A program made the position numbers and the translations under genes. The notes beneath the pieces were generated by a model. That model was not told the origin of the DNA. It worked only from the letters and a program-made list of their open reading frames with translations, and did not search any database. A stretch of 64,000 nucleotides of DNA, taken from contig NZ_JAFMYU010000019.1 in NCBI RefSeq assembly GCF_017353255.1, positions 62,001 to 126,000 on the forward strand. Reading direction: 5' to 3'. How positions within the stretch are numbered: the first letter of the stretch is position 1; each line of letters begins with the position of its first letter. Origin of the DNA: Fibrella aquatilis. GTDB lineage: Bacteria > Bacteroidota > Bacteroidia > Cytophagales > Spirosomataceae. Shown in pieces: positions 42,257 to 50,403 of this stretch.

Positions 42257-42745
42257 ATGATCTCAAAGAAAGCAAAGTACGCCATTAAGGCGCTCAAAGT
42301 ACTTACCGAAGAGTTTGGTAAGGGTCCCGTTCTCATCTCTTACATTTCGGCAAAAGAGAGCATTCCCAAAAAATTTCTGGAAGCTATTCTGCTCGAATTG
42401 CGTAACCACGGCATTCTGCAAAGCCAAAAAGGCAAAGGCGGCGGCTACCTGCTCCGCATAGACCCGGCCCGCGTGAATCTGGCCCAGGTATTGCGTGTGA
42501 TCGACGGCCCCATTGCTCCTACTCCCTGCGTTTCATTGAATTTCTACGTGAAATGCGACGACTGCGAAGACGAAGTTACCTGTGCCCTGAAACCCATTAT
42601 GGAGCGCGTTCGGGATGCGAACTTAGGTGTATATGAGAACACCTCGCTGCTGACGTTCCAGAACTTGGAGTCGCTGGAAACAAAAGAGATTTCGATTGGC
42701 TCACCTGCCGTTTCTGGCTCAGACGTCGGCCTCATGTCGGCCTAA
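42257..42745 (+). CDS. Rrf2 family transcriptional regulator
   Basis: A 162-aa Rrf2 regulator. Winged helix: YAIKALKVLTEEF, then ISAKESIPKKFLEAILLELRNHGILQSQKGKGGGYLL. After it come four cysteines (91, 100, 103, 109: CVSLNFYVKCDDCEDEVTC), a likely iron-sulfur or redox-sensing set, with a spacing different from IscR (C92, C98, C104 in E. coli). No isc/suf or sulfur genes are adjacent; the gene stands alone and ends at a strong terminator. Confidence 0.9.
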   Translation: MISKKAKYAIKALKVLTEEFGKGPVLISYISAKESIPKKFLEAILLELRNHGILQSQKGKGGGYLLRIDPARVNLAQVLRVIDGPIAPTPCVSLNFYVKCDDCEDEVTCALKPIMERVRDANLGVYENTSLLTFQNLESLETKEISIGSPAVSGSDVGLMSA

Positions 42746-42786
42746 CTCATGGTCTGCGTATGATATAACGCTACTTCTATTTCAAG

Positions 42787-42829
42787 AACAAACCCCTCAC
42801 TGGCTAAAACCAGTGAGGGGTTTGTTTTT
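42787..42829 (+). terminator. Rho-independent terminator after the Rrf2 gene
   Basis: A perfect 17-bp stem (42787-42803 with 42810-42826) with a 6-nt loop and T residues after it. The T tract merges into the following heptad element. Confidence 0.94.
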
Positions 42830-42899
42830 GGTCATTAGTCATTGGTACGGTCCGACGGGATACGACCAATGACAGCGCAGCGAATAACTAATGACCAAT
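42828..42899. repeat. Heptad-armed inverted repeat overlapping the DUF4301 3' end
   Basis: Left arm 42828-42846 (TTGGTCA, TTAGTCA units). The right arm, about 42862-42899, has the same units plus a 14-base GC-rich insert near 42872-42884. The minus-strand stop TAG (plus CTA at 42888-42890) and the codons for the final Ile-Gly-His fall in the right arm. Units belong to the class of the element at 20433. Confidence 0.88.
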
Positions 42900-44408
42900 T
42901 TCTGCTGGCTGGTGTTCGGCGCGGAGCAGGTCGTTGACGGTTTTTACGGGGTTGAACGTGATGAGTGGCACCTCCACAAACAGGGTGTTCCAGTTGGCCA
43001 TGGCACCGTTCCAGAGGCCGGGCAACTCCTGCGCTTTCAGGTCTTTGCCGTCTTTCGATTTCTGGGTCACAAAGCCCGTCAGCGGGTCGCGGAAATCAGG
43101 GAGGTGGTATTTTTCACCCTGCCGGTTTTTTAGGCTACACACCAGATCGACGGGGTTAAAGTGCGTGGCCTGTTCAAAAATGGCTTTTTGCGACGCGTCG
43201 TCCATATCAATCTGCGCCGATTCGACCACCTGCAACGACACCGAACCGTCGGCGTTTTTGGCCCAGAATGGTCCGCCGCCGGGTTCGCCCACGTTCTTCA
43301 CCATGCCACACACCCGAATGGGCCGGTCGAGTTTCTGACGGAAATAAGTCAGCTTGTCGGCGGTGCTTTGGTTCTCGAAACCAGCCGGTGGGGTCACGCA
43401 CAGGGTCTGGCGCAAGAACGTATCTACTTCGGTCAGTACACCCTCGCTGGGGCTATCGTCGGCTAGTAATTCCTGGAAGCGGAAGAGTTGCTTCTGGGCA
43501 TCGAGAAGCACCGTGGCGAGCACTTTTTTGAACGTGACGGTGGTCTCCTTCAACTCGTCGGGTACCACGTTATCCACGTTTTTGATGAACACGATGTCCG
43601 CGTCGATGTCGTTAAGGTTCTCAATCAGTGCCCCGTGTCCCGCCGGCCGAAATAGCAGCGAGTTGTCGGCATTGCGGAAGGGCGTGTTGTCCATGTTCAC
43701 CGAAATGGTATCGGTAGCCTTTTTCTGTTCTGAAAACGACACCTGGATATCGACCCCCAGCCACGACTCATAGTCAGCCAGCTCATTGTTAATGAGGGTT
43801 TCAAAATGCTGCCGATGCTCGGGTGAGACCGTGAAATGGACCCGTACCTGCCCATCGGCGTTGGCGTAGGCGGCTCCTTCTACCAAGTGTTCTTCCACAG
43901 GTGTGCGCGGGCCGTCAGCGTAGTTATGGAATTTCAGCAGGCCTTTGGGCAAACTACCATAGTTCAGGCCTTTGTCGGTAAGCAGGTAGGTGAGCACCGT
44001 GTGGCGGTCGTTAGCGGTCAGTAACTGATCTAGCTCCAGACCGTCTTTAGCCAGGGCGGCTTTCAGGTCGTCGTAGAAAGCGAAGTCGTCGAGACGCTCA
44101 AAAAACTGGTCAGTAGCCTTGTCTGATTTGCCTTCCAGCGCCGCAAACAGCGATTTGAACATGCGTGTGGCCGCCCCCGACGCCGGTACGAATTTCATGA
44201 GGTCGAGGTCGCCCGCCTGCTCGTCATACTGACGGATGTAGCGCGTCAGACGGTCGTCGGGCACGTGAACCATGCCATCGCCGATGGTGGCGGCGCGGAT
44301 GACGTGGAGGAAAGGAAACCCGTCGACGAAATGCTGTATTTGTCTTTCCACCAGGGCTACTGAAGCACCCTGCGCGGCAATTTGGTCAAGATCGGCTTGC
44401 GTAAACAT
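42888..44408 (-). CDS. DUF4301 family protein
   Basis: A 506-aa soluble protein. It matches DUF4301 of Bacteroidota by long conserved blocks such as LMKFVPASGAATRMFK (about 71-86), VSFSEQKKATDTISVN, NSLLFRPAGHGALIENLN (about 256-273), VFIKNVDNVVPD and GEPGGGPFW. The GHGALIENLN and NVDNVVPD segments resemble nucleotidyltransferase or UDP-sugar pyrophosphorylase-like loops, but function is unproven. Its last residues and stop are encoded in a repeat arm. It is followed on the minus strand only by the repeat and terminator region. Confidence 0.87.
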   Translation of the reverse strand: MFTQADLDQIAAQGASVALVERQIQHFVDGFPFLHVIRAATIGDGMVHVPDDRLTRYIRQYDEQAGDLDLMKFVPASGAATRMFKSLFAALEGKSDKATDQFFERLDDFAFYDDLKAALAKDGLELDQLLTANDRHTVLTYLLTDKGLNYGSLPKGLLKFHNYADGPRTPVEEHLVEGAAYANADGQVRVHFTVSPEHRQHFETLINNELADYESWLGVDIQVSFSEQKKATDTISVNMDNTPFRNADNSLLFRPAGHGALIENLNDIDADIVFIKNVDNVVPDELKETTVTFKKVLATVLLDAQKQLFRFQELLADDSPSEGVLTEVDTFLRQTLCVTPPAGFENQSTADKLTYFRQKLDRPIRVCGMVKNVGEPGGGPFWAKNADGSVSLQVVESAQIDMDDASQKAIFEQATHFNPVDLVCSLKNRQGEKYHLPDFRDPLTGFVTQKSKDGKDLKAQELPGLWNGAMANWNTLFVEVPLITFNPVKTVNDLLRAEHQPAEIGH

Positions 44409-44521
44409 GAAAAGCGATGCGGTTTTATCAAGGCAAATTGCCCCTTTCAGCTAAGTATCGCAAGGCAGCACGAGAAAACTTAGCGAGTGAAAAGCCGTAA
44501 TGCCCCTCCGCCAGCCCGCTA

Positions 44522-45166
44522 CTACAACAAACTGGCCACGACGTTGATACTGAGGGCGATGATGAGGGTGTTGAAGCCAAATGAGATGAGGCTGTGTTGC
44601 AACACCATGCGCCGGAAACGCTGATTGGTAGGGCCAACGTCGGCCACCTGACTAGTCATGCCAATGCCAAACGCCACGTAAGCAAAGTCTTGATAGTCAG
44701 GATTTTCGGTATCCGGAAAGTTCAGGCCTGTGCCGGGGTTAGACCGATAGTACATGTGGCCGTAGCGAAGAGTAAACAGGGTGTGCAACAGTGTCCAGGA
44801 GCTGAGCACCGTAATCACCGACAGTCCCGCGTAGAGCTTAAGGTGCCCAGGGTCGGCTTGCTTCACCATGTCGACCAAAAAAACAACGCCAAACAGGCTG
44901 GCAAAGGCCGCTGAAACAGCAAATAGTAGTATAAACACCCGCCCCTGATCCTGAAGCTTGTACGTTTGTCGGGTTTCGCTAGGATGTAAATTTGCCATAG
45001 TGATGAGCGTCAACGCGTTGATTGTCAACGAATAGGACAAGTAAACGACCAGTACACGAATAGGCAGGGTGAGGATTTGATAAGAAACACCAAGCGCAAT
45101 GGCTGCCACGCCGAGGCCAATGAGTAGCCGGTGGTGTGCATCGAGGCGGGCTAGCTGGGTTAGCAT
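44522..45166 (-). CDS. DUF1345 family membrane protein
   Basis: A 214-aa polytopic membrane protein with about five helices (residues 15-35, 38-56, 76-98, 110-130, 188-212). The DUF1345 marks are NFPDTENPDYQDFAYVAFGIGMTSQVADV followed by a basic helix (NQRFRRMVLQHSLISFGFNTLIIAL). The fold resembles an ion-channel-like tetrahelical bundle; no transport role is shown. Upstream of it is the divergent gldH. Confidence 0.87.
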   Translation of the reverse strand: MLTQLARLDAHHRLLIGLGVAAIALGVSYQILTLPIRVLVVYLSYSLTINALTLITMANLHPSETRQTYKLQDQGRVFILLFAVSAAFASLFGVVFLVDMVKQADPGHLKLYAGLSVITVLSSWTLLHTLFTLRYGHMYYRSNPGTGLNFPDTENPDYQDFAYVAFGIGMTSQVADVGPTNQRFRRMVLQHSLISFGFNTLIIALSINVVASLL

Positions 45167-45169
45167 ACG

Positions 45170-45202
45170 TTGGGGTGATGAACTGCTTCGTGAGTAGCTT
45201 TG
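45170..45202 (+). promoter_or_regulatory. Promoter of gldH
   Basis: TTG at 45170-45172, 22 bases, TAGCTTTG at 45195-45202; the ATG follows 23 bases later with AAAGGAA as ribosome binding site. Confidence 0.6.
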
Positions 45203-45225
45203 TGTACGTTGTTAAAGGAATCCGT

Positions 45226-45702
45226 ATGCGCCACTATTGTTTATACGTTGCCCTGCTCCTGGGCGTAACCGCCTGTGAGCAAGACCCATCTGTTGTCTAC
45301 AAAGAAAACGTGGACATTGAGGGGGGCAAGTGGTACGTGAAAAACACCCCGTCGTTTCGGTTTACCATTACCAACGCTGCCGTTCCCTACGACCTGTATT
45401 ACACAGTACGCAACGGACTGGCCTACCCCTACTATAACCTGTATTTGACCCGCTACCTCACCGACGAAAAAGGCCACGAGATTGAATCACGTCTGGACGA
45501 ACTCTTGCTGATGGACCCTAAAACCGGGCAACCCCGTGGCAAAGGACTCGGCGATTTGTATGATAATAAGGTAGTGCTGAAACGGGCCTACCGATTTCCC
45601 AAACCCGGTACCTACATCCTTCGCATTAAGCAGTACATGCGTCAGGACCCCCTGCCCGACTTGGTCAGCGTGGGTATCAGCGTTGAAAAAAGCAGTCAGT
45701 AA
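45226..45702 (+). CDS. gldH: Gliding motility lipoprotein GldH
   Basis: A 158-aa lipoprotein from the ATG at 45226: YCLYVALLLGVTAC gives the lipidated Cys17. After it VVYKENVDIEGGKWY and FRFTITNAAVPYDLYYTVRNGLAYPYYNLYL are family landmarks. GldH is needed for gliding and chitin use in Flavobacterium johnsoniae; the molecular role is unknown. An upstream in-frame start lies inside the divergent promoter region and would not give a signal, so it is rejected. The LON-domain gene follows 21 bases after. Confidence 0.85.
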   Translation: MRHYCLYVALLLGVTACEQDPSVVYKENVDIEGGKWYVKNTPSFRFTITNAAVPYDLYYTVRNGLAYPYYNLYLTRYLTDEKGHEIESRLDELLLMDPKTGQPRGKGLGDLYDNKVVLKRAYRFPKPGTYILRIKQYMRQDPLPDLVSVGISVEKSSQ

Positions 45703-45723
45703 GCTCTCATTCGTGCACACTTT

Positions 45724-46362
45724 ATGGACACACCCATTCCTTTCTTTCCCCTCGGCCTGGTGGTTTACCCCGGCGAAGACCTCAATCTACACGTATTTGA
45801 GCCGCGCTATCGGCAGCTCATCAACGAATGCCTGGAAGAAGAAAAAGCTTTTGGCATCCCCGCCTTCATCGACAACAAACTGCCCGGCTATGGTACCGAA
45901 GTACATGTAACGATGCTTCATCAGCGCTACGATGACGGGCGTATGGACGTGAAAACCAAGGGCTTACGCGTGTTCAAGATGAACGAATTTCAAAATCCGC
46001 TGCCGGGCAAGCTCTACGCCGGGGGTACCGTTCAGTTTGTGCTGCCCGCCCCTGACCCTACGCCCAATCAGTACCTCAACGCCCTGCTCGACCGGCTGGG
46101 GCGGCTCTACGACCTATTGCAGATCGAGACCGATTACGACCCTAAGAAAGGGGCCGATTTTTCGTACCGCATCAGCCATAAAGTAGGCCTGTCTATTGAG
46201 CAGGAATATGAGATTTTAACCCTCGACCGCGAGTCTGACCGGCAGCAACTGCTTATTCAGCACCTCGACAAAGTCATTCCCGTAGTAGCCGACATGGAAC
46301 GCACCAAAGAACGCATCCGGTTGAATGGGCACTTTAAAAATTTAGACCCGCTTACGTTCTAA
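45724..46362 (+). CDS. LON peptidase N-terminal (substrate-binding) domain protein
   Basis: A 212-aa protein made only of the Lon N-terminal PUA-like domain: PFFPLGLVVYPGEDLNLHVFEPRYRQLINECL at the N-terminus and a helical second half. It lacks the AAA and protease domains of Lon, so it is not a protease. Such stand-alone proteins may bind unfolded chains. It shares an operon with gldH. Confidence 0.9.
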   Translation: MDTPIPFFPLGLVVYPGEDLNLHVFEPRYRQLINECLEEEKAFGIPAFIDNKLPGYGTEVHVTMLHQRYDDGRMDVKTKGLRVFKMNEFQNPLPGKLYAGGTVQFVLPAPDPTPNQYLNALLDRLGRLYDLLQIETDYDPKKGADFSYRISHKVGLSIEQEYEILTLDRESDRQQLLIQHLDKVIPVVADMERTKERIRLNGHFKNLDPLTF

Positions 46363-46418
46363 ATCATCCGGTTGCTGGTTATACGTATATACGGTTAGCT
46401 AACAAACCGATCCGATCT

Positions 46419-47105
46419 ATGAAACCTTACGTTGCCGTTGCCCTGTTACTTGCTCTGTTTTCGGCGGGCTGCGCTACCAAAAAAGCGGCCGATAAAGAAG
46501 CCCGGAGCGAAGCCAAAAACACCGCCATTGCCCCGCTGCCCGAACCCAAACCCGGCGAGGCCGTAGCCACATTTGCGGCGGGCTGCTTCTGGTGCATCGA
46601 AGAAGAGTTTGAATTGCTCAAGGGCGTGCGTGATGCCGTGTCGGGCTATGCGGGCGGGCCGGGCGGACAGCCTACCTACGAAGAAGTAGGCTCGGGTAAT
46701 ACGGGTCATGCCGAGTCGGTGCAGGTGTATTACGACCCCAAGGTGATTCCCTACGACACGCTGGCGAAGGCTTTTCTGATGGCCCACGACCCCACCACGC
46801 TTAACCGGCAGGGACCCGACCGGGGTACCCAATACCGGTCGGTGGCGTTCTACCGCACCCCCGCCGAAAAAGCGTCGCTGGAGGCAGCTATTGCCCGGTT
46901 CAATGCGTCGGGCGAATACAAAGACCCGGTGGTGACGCAGGTAGTGCCGTTTAAGGCGTTTTACCCCGCCGAGGTGTATCATCAGGGCTACTACCGCGCT
47001 CACCCCGACGATTTCTACATCATGAGTGTATCAACGCCCAAAGTAGAAAAATTCAAGAAACATCTGGCCGACAAGCTGAAACCTGAATTGGTTGATAATC
47101 AGTAA
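46419..47105 (+). CDS. msrA: Peptide methionine sulfoxide reductase MsrA (lipoprotein form)
   Basis: A 228-aa MsrA with the active-site motif GCFWC at residues 55-59 (catalytic Cys56). Conserved GYAGGPGGQPTYEEVGSGNTGHAE and HDPTTLNRQGPDRGTQYRS follow. The N-terminus is a lipoprotein signal, LLLALFSAGC with Cys18, so the enzyme should sit in the envelope and repair oxidised Met in exported proteins. A terminator follows. Confidence 0.95.
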   Translation: MKPYVAVALLLALFSAGCATKKAADKEARSEAKNTAIAPLPEPKPGEAVATFAAGCFWCIEEEFELLKGVRDAVSGYAGGPGGQPTYEEVGSGNTGHAESVQVYYDPKVIPYDTLAKAFLMAHDPTTLNRQGPDRGTQYRSVAFYRTPAEKASLEAAIARFNASGEYKDPVVTQVVPFKAFYPAEVYHQGYYRAHPDDFYIMSVSTPKVEKFKKHLADKLKPELVDNQ

Positions 47106-47160
47106 ATTGCTTGAGTAATTACTAGATTAAAGCCGCTGTTTTAACTTGCCTGTACGTATC

Positions 47161-47199
47161 AAAAAGCACCCGTCTCCGATAGGATTGGGTGCTTTTTAT
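47161..47199 (+). terminator. Rho-independent terminator after msrA
   Basis: AAAAAGCACCC (47161-47171) pairs with GGGTGCTTTTT (47187-47197); loop of 15 nt. The A and T tracts make it usable in both directions. Confidence 0.9.
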
Positions 47200-47271
47200 T
47201 TACAGAAATGCCCATTGGATAACCTCAGAAATATATCTGGCGGTAACTGGTAGCGGGGCCGGTCGAATCGT

Positions 47272-47279
47272 TATTTTTG
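47272..47279 (+). promoter_or_regulatory. Promoter -7 box for nrdB
   Basis: TATTTTTG fits TAnnTTTG, 64 bases before the nrdB ATG. No NrdR box pair is recognised in the leader. Confidence 0.5.
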
Positions 47280-47343
47280 TCTACCACAACCAATTTTAAC
47301 GGGCCGACCAGGCGGTCTTTCATCGCTAAACAACTCATACCTT

Positions 47344-48336
47344 ATGCTTACCGAAGTCAGTGTAGAACCCATTCTGGAAGAAGATAAAAACCGCTTTGTG
47401 CTGTTCCCCATCAAGCACGATGACATCTGGCAGATGTATAAAAAGCACGAAGCATCGTTCTGGACCGCCGAAGAAATTGATCTTGGGCAGGACATGAAAG
47501 ACTGGAACGCGCTGGGCGACGGCGAACGGCATTTCATCTCGCACGTGCTGGCCTTCTTCGCCGCCTCCGACGGCATCGTGAATGAAAACCTGGCGGTCAA
47601 TTTCCTTTCTGAAGTGCAGTATGCCGAGGCGAAATGCTTCTACGGTTTCCAGATCATGATGGAAAACATCCACTCGGAGACCTACTCGTTGCTGATCGAC
47701 ACGTATATCAAAGACCCCAACGAGAAAGACCGGCTGCTCAACGCTATTGACACCATTCCGTGTGTGCAGAAAAAGGCCGAGTGGGCCTTGCGCTGGATCG
47801 AAAATGGCAACTTCGCCGAGCGGCTTATTGCGTTTGCAGCCGTAGAAGGCATTTTCTTCTCAGGTTCGTTCTGTTCTATCTTCTGGCTGAAGAAGCGGGG
47901 TCTCATGCCCGGCCTGACGTTCTCCAACGAGCTGATCTCGCGCGATGAAGGCCTCCACCGCGACTTTGCCTGCCTGCTCTACACCGACCACATCCGCAAC
48001 AAAATGGACCCAGCGGCGGTGTACGACATCATCCGCAACGCCGTAGAGATCGAGCAGGAGTTTGTGAGCGACGCCCTGCCCGTTTCGCTGATTGGCATGA
48101 ACGCGGGCCTGATGAAGCAATACATCGAGTTTGTGGCCGACCACCTGCTGGTAACGCTGGGGTTGCAAAAGATCTACAACGCCACCAACCCCTTCGATTT
48201 CATGGATATGATTTCGCTACAGGGCAAAACTAATTTCTTTGAAAAGAAGGTAGGCGAGTACCAAAAAGCCGGCGTGATGAGTTCAACTACCAAAGAAAAA
48301 GAAGTCGGCAAATTCTCGATGGAGGAAGATTTTTAA
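47344..48336 (+). CDS. nrdB: Class Ia ribonucleotide reductase beta subunit, eukaryote-like
   Basis: A 330-aa R2 subunit carrying the diiron-tyrosyl cofactor. Metal and radical residues can be placed by comparison with mouse R2: Asp46 (TAEEIDL), Glu107 and His110 (MENIHSETY), radical Tyr114, then the later [20 protein letters not shown] and [14 protein letters not shown] with Glu/His ligands. The sequence is much closer to the animal R2 type than to E. coli NrdB, as is known for Bacteroidota. The C-terminal FSMEEDF tail contacts R1. nrdA is not in this window. Its TAA is directly followed by a heptad repeat. Confidence 0.96.
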   Translation: MLTEVSVEPILEEDKNRFVLFPIKHDDIWQMYKKHEASFWTAEEIDLGQDMKDWNALGDGERHFISHVLAFFAASDGIVNENLAVNFLSEVQYAEAKCFYGFQIMMENIHSETYSLLIDTYIKDPNEKDRLLNAIDTIPCVQKKAEWALRWIENGNFAERLIAFAAVEGIFFSGSFCSIFWLKKRGLMPGLTFSNELISRDEGLHRDFACLLYTDHIRNKMDPAAVYDIIRNAVEIEQEFVSDALPVSLIGMNAGLMKQYIEFVADHLLVTLGLQKIYNATNPFDFMDMISLQGKTNFFEKKVGEYQKAGVMSSTTKEKEVGKFSMEEDF

Positions 48337-48457
48337 GTTTAACGTTTAATGTCTAAAGTCCAAAGGGCGCAACGAAGGTTATTCTCGTTGCGCCCTTTGT
48401 ATAGTTTGCTGTCCTGTGTGGCGGCGCGTAGCCTAAAGCGCGAAGTCACACAGGACA
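48337..48457. repeat. Heptad element with two hairpins after nrdB
   Basis: Starts at the base after the nrdB stop with four heptads (GTTTAAC, GTTTAAT and two variants). These lead into a perfect 15-bp hairpin (48361-48375 with 48385-48399). A second hairpin follows: TGTCCTGTGTG (48410-48420) with CACACAGGACA (48447-48457), enclosing words (AAGCGCGAAG) also seen in the element at 55376. The heptad side has no matching right arm. It serves the convergent nrdB and recX ends. Confidence 0.8.
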
Positions 48458-48474
48458 TGAATGCATCTAAAAAT

Positions 48475-48936
48475 TTATTCCTCTTCCGCGCCCAGCACTT
48501 CCCAGACTAAGTTCGATTCGTAGCCTTTGCTGAGGGCGTAGCGGGCTAATTTTTGTTTGACAATCAGCGGGTTATCGTCGCGGATGAGGCCGCGCTTTTT
48601 GTCGAGGAGTTCGGTGAGGCGGGATTTATAGTCGTCGGGGGTGATGTTGGCAAGGGCTTTGTTGAGGTTGTAGCCCGTGATGCCGCGCTGTTTTAATTCC
48701 TGCGAGATCTTGCGTTTGCCCCAGCCCATGACCCGGAATTTACCTCCTGCAAAACTGGTAGCAAACCGCTCTTCGCTCAGGTAGCCCTGCGTGATGAGTT
48801 CGGCAATAAGCTCTTCGGCATCGTCGCCGTAGATGTCCCATTTGTCCAGCCGTTTGCGCACTTCCTGCTGCGTCCGTTCCTGATACGCGCAGTACGAAGC
48901 GATCTTCCGCAGGGCATCTTTGAGGTATTCGGTCAT
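48475..48936 (-). CDS. recX: Regulatory protein RecX
   Basis: A 153-aa RecX-type protein, which controls RecA filament growth. Landmarks are ASYCAYQERTQQEVRKRL near residues 13-30, AELITQGYLSEERFATSFAGGKFRVMGWGKRKISQELKQRGI in the core, and a helical C-terminus. The longer open frame upstream (to 49725) is antisense to the exonuclease gene and is not part of it; the ATG at 48936 gives the normal length. recA is not in the window. Divergent from the exonuclease gene. Confidence 0.9.
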   Translation of the reverse strand: MTEYLKDALRKIASYCAYQERTQQEVRKRLDKWDIYGDDAEELIAELITQGYLSEERFATSFAGGKFRVMGWGKRKISQELKQRGITGYNLNKALANITPDDYKSRLTELLDKKRGLIRDDNPLIVKQKLARYALSKGYESNLVWEVLGAEEE

Positions 48937-49000
48937 AGGTATAAAACACCGTTGGCCGGGGCGGGGTTCGGAACGGCGCTTACCGGAAGCAATCCTCATG

Positions 49001-49008
49001 TATTTTTG
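49001..49008 (+). promoter_or_regulatory. Promoter -7 box for the exonuclease gene
   Basis: TATTTTTG fits TAnnTTTG, 36 bases before the ATG, in the recX/exonuclease divergent gap. Confidence 0.5.
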
Positions 49009-49044
49009 TGGCTTACCAGTCCGACCTGCGAGACATAGCCGACC

Positions 49045-49896
49045 ATGACCCATCACTTTATCCTGAAGAAGCCACTGGCCTTTTTCGACCTTGAAACCAC
49101 GGGCGTCAACCCCGCCAAAGACCGGATCGTGGAACTCTGCGTGGCCAAGGCTATGATAGGGGGGGAGGTGCAGGTGAAAACGTTTCGGGTGAATCCGGGT
49201 ATTCCTATTCCGCTGGAAACGAGCCTGATACACGGTCTGTATGACGACGACGTAAAGGACGCGCCGCCGTTTAAGGCTATTGCCCGCACGCTGGCACAGT
49301 TTCTGGAAGGCTGCGATCTGGCCGGGTTCAACAGTAACCGGTTCGATATTCCGCTGCTGGTAGAAGAATTTCTCCGCGCCAACGTCGAGTTTGACGTGAA
49401 AAACCGGCGGATGGTAGACGTGCAGCGCATTTACCACCTCATGGAGCCGCGCAACCTCACGGCGGCCTACCGGCATTTTTGCGGGAAAGAACTGATTGGT
49501 GCCCACGGTGCCGAAGTCGATACTATTGCCACGTTCGAGATTCTGGACACGATGGTGCAGCAACACCTGGGCCGCCCCATCCGCGACGAAGGGCGCAAGC
49601 TTGATTTCGTCCTGAGCAACGACGTAGAAGCGCTGGACGCCATTGCCCGCAATAACAACGTAGATCTGGCCGGGCGGATGGTATATAATGACAAAGGCGA
49701 GGCTGTGGTTAACTTCGGCAAACATGCCGGAAAACTGGTGCTCGACGTGCTAAAAACCGAGCCTGCCTTCTACGACTGGATGCAGAAAGGCGACTTTTCG
49801 CTGGATACCAAACGCCGCCTCACCGAAATCCGCCTTCGCTCATTAACGGGCGCACTGAATGGGACGCATTCGCGGGGCGCTTCACGGGAAAAATAG
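49045..49896 (+). CDS. DEDDh 3'-5' exonuclease with C-terminal DUF3820-like domain
   Basis: A 283-aa protein. The exonuclease domain (about 1-180) has Exo I FFDLETTGVNP (Asp/Glu), Exo II GFNSNRFDIPLL, and Exo III AHGAEVDT (His/Asp), as in the epsilon subunit of DNA polymerase III and related enzymes. The C-terminal part (about 215-265, VVNFGKHAGKLVLDVLKTEPAFYDWMQKGDFS) matches a small DUF3820-like domain often attached to such nucleases. Together with divergent recX it suggests DNA processing or repair; the substrate is unproven. Confidence 0.9.
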   Translation: MTHHFILKKPLAFFDLETTGVNPAKDRIVELCVAKAMIGGEVQVKTFRVNPGIPIPLETSLIHGLYDDDVKDAPPFKAIARTLAQFLEGCDLAGFNSNRFDIPLLVEEFLRANVEFDVKNRRMVDVQRIYHLMEPRNLTAAYRHFCGKELIGAHGAEVDTIATFEILDTMVQQHLGRPIRDEGRKLDFVLSNDVEALDAIARNNNVDLAGRMVYNDKGEAVVNFGKHAGKLVLDVLKTEPAFYDWMQKGDFSLDTKRRLTEIRLRSLTGALNGTHSRGASREK

Positions 49897-49905
49897 ATTT
49901 TATCC

Positions 49906-49913
49906 TACCTTTG
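49906..49913 (+). promoter_or_regulatory. Promoter -7 box for nuoK
   Basis: TACCTTTG at 49906-49913 is a perfect -7 match, 27 bases before the nuoK ATG. It suggests that nuoK-nuoN is transcribed separately from any distant nuo genes. Confidence 0.6.
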
Positions 49914-49940
49914 CCCGCACGTTAACATTCATTGGCACTT

Positions 49941-50288
49941 ATGCAACCAAACGACGTAGCGGTCACCATTCCTGAGGTTATTCAACAGATTCCGCTGAAT
50001 TACTACCTCATCTTTAGCACCGCCCTGTTTGTCATTGGCATCATTGGCGTACTGACCCGGCGCAACGCCATCATCATATTCATGTCTATCGAATTGATGC
50101 TCAACGCCGTGAACACCCTCCTCATCGCCTTCTCGTCGTACCGGTCAGACCCCACGGGGCAGGTATTCGTCTTTTTCATTATGGCTGTTGCCGCCGCCGA
50201 AGTGTCGGTTGGCCTGGCCATCATTGTCATGATCTATCGCAACATCCGCACCATCGATGTGGGGGTGCTCAACAAGCTTAAATGGTAA
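49941..50288 (+). CDS. nuoK: NADH-quinone oxidoreductase subunit K
   Basis: A 115-aa membrane protein of complex I with three helices: LIFSTALFVIGIIGVLTRR, IIIFMSIELMLNAVNTLLIAF (with conserved Glu of the proton path) and VFVFFIMAVAAAEVSVGLAIIVMIYR (second conserved Glu). Slightly longer than the E. coli protein (100 aa) at both ends. Start ATG at 49941; an in-frame TTG three codons earlier is rejected. It is the first nuo gene in the window; nuoA-nuoJ are not upstream, where an exonuclease gene lies. A heptad repeat separates it from nuoL. Confidence 0.96.
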   Translation: MQPNDVAVTIPEVIQQIPLNYYLIFSTALFVIGIIGVLTRRNAIIIFMSIELMLNAVNTLLIAFSSYRSDPTGQVFVFFIMAVAAAEVSVGLAIIVMIYRNIRTIDVGVLNKLKW

Positions 50289-50289
50289 A

Positions 50290-50387
50290 CCAGTTTGGAG
50301 TTTACAGTTTAGAGTTTTCAGTTGGCTGACGCAAACTTATTCTAGCGTCAGCTAACTGAAAACTCTAAACTGTAAACTCCAAACTGG
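50290..50387. repeat. Heptad-armed inverted repeat between nuoK and nuoL
   Basis: 43-bp arms (50290-50332 and 50345-50387), one mismatch, 12-nt loop. Units AGTTTGG, AGTTTAC and relatives. Apex TTGGCTGACGC as in 36163. Starts one base after the nuoK stop and ends 16 bases before nuoL. It lies inside what should be a single operon. Confidence 0.94.
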
Positions 50388-50403
50388 AACCCCTTCGGTT
50401 TCT

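Noticed and set aside
47221-47343. NrdR regulatory boxes ahead of nrdB
   Set aside because: Only AT-rich words such as ATATATC are seen; no paired NrdR-type boxes at helical spacing.
48937-49725. Open frame running upstream of recX on the minus strand
   Set aside because: It is antisense to the well-supported exonuclease gene and has no homology-like content; RecX has normal length from 48936.
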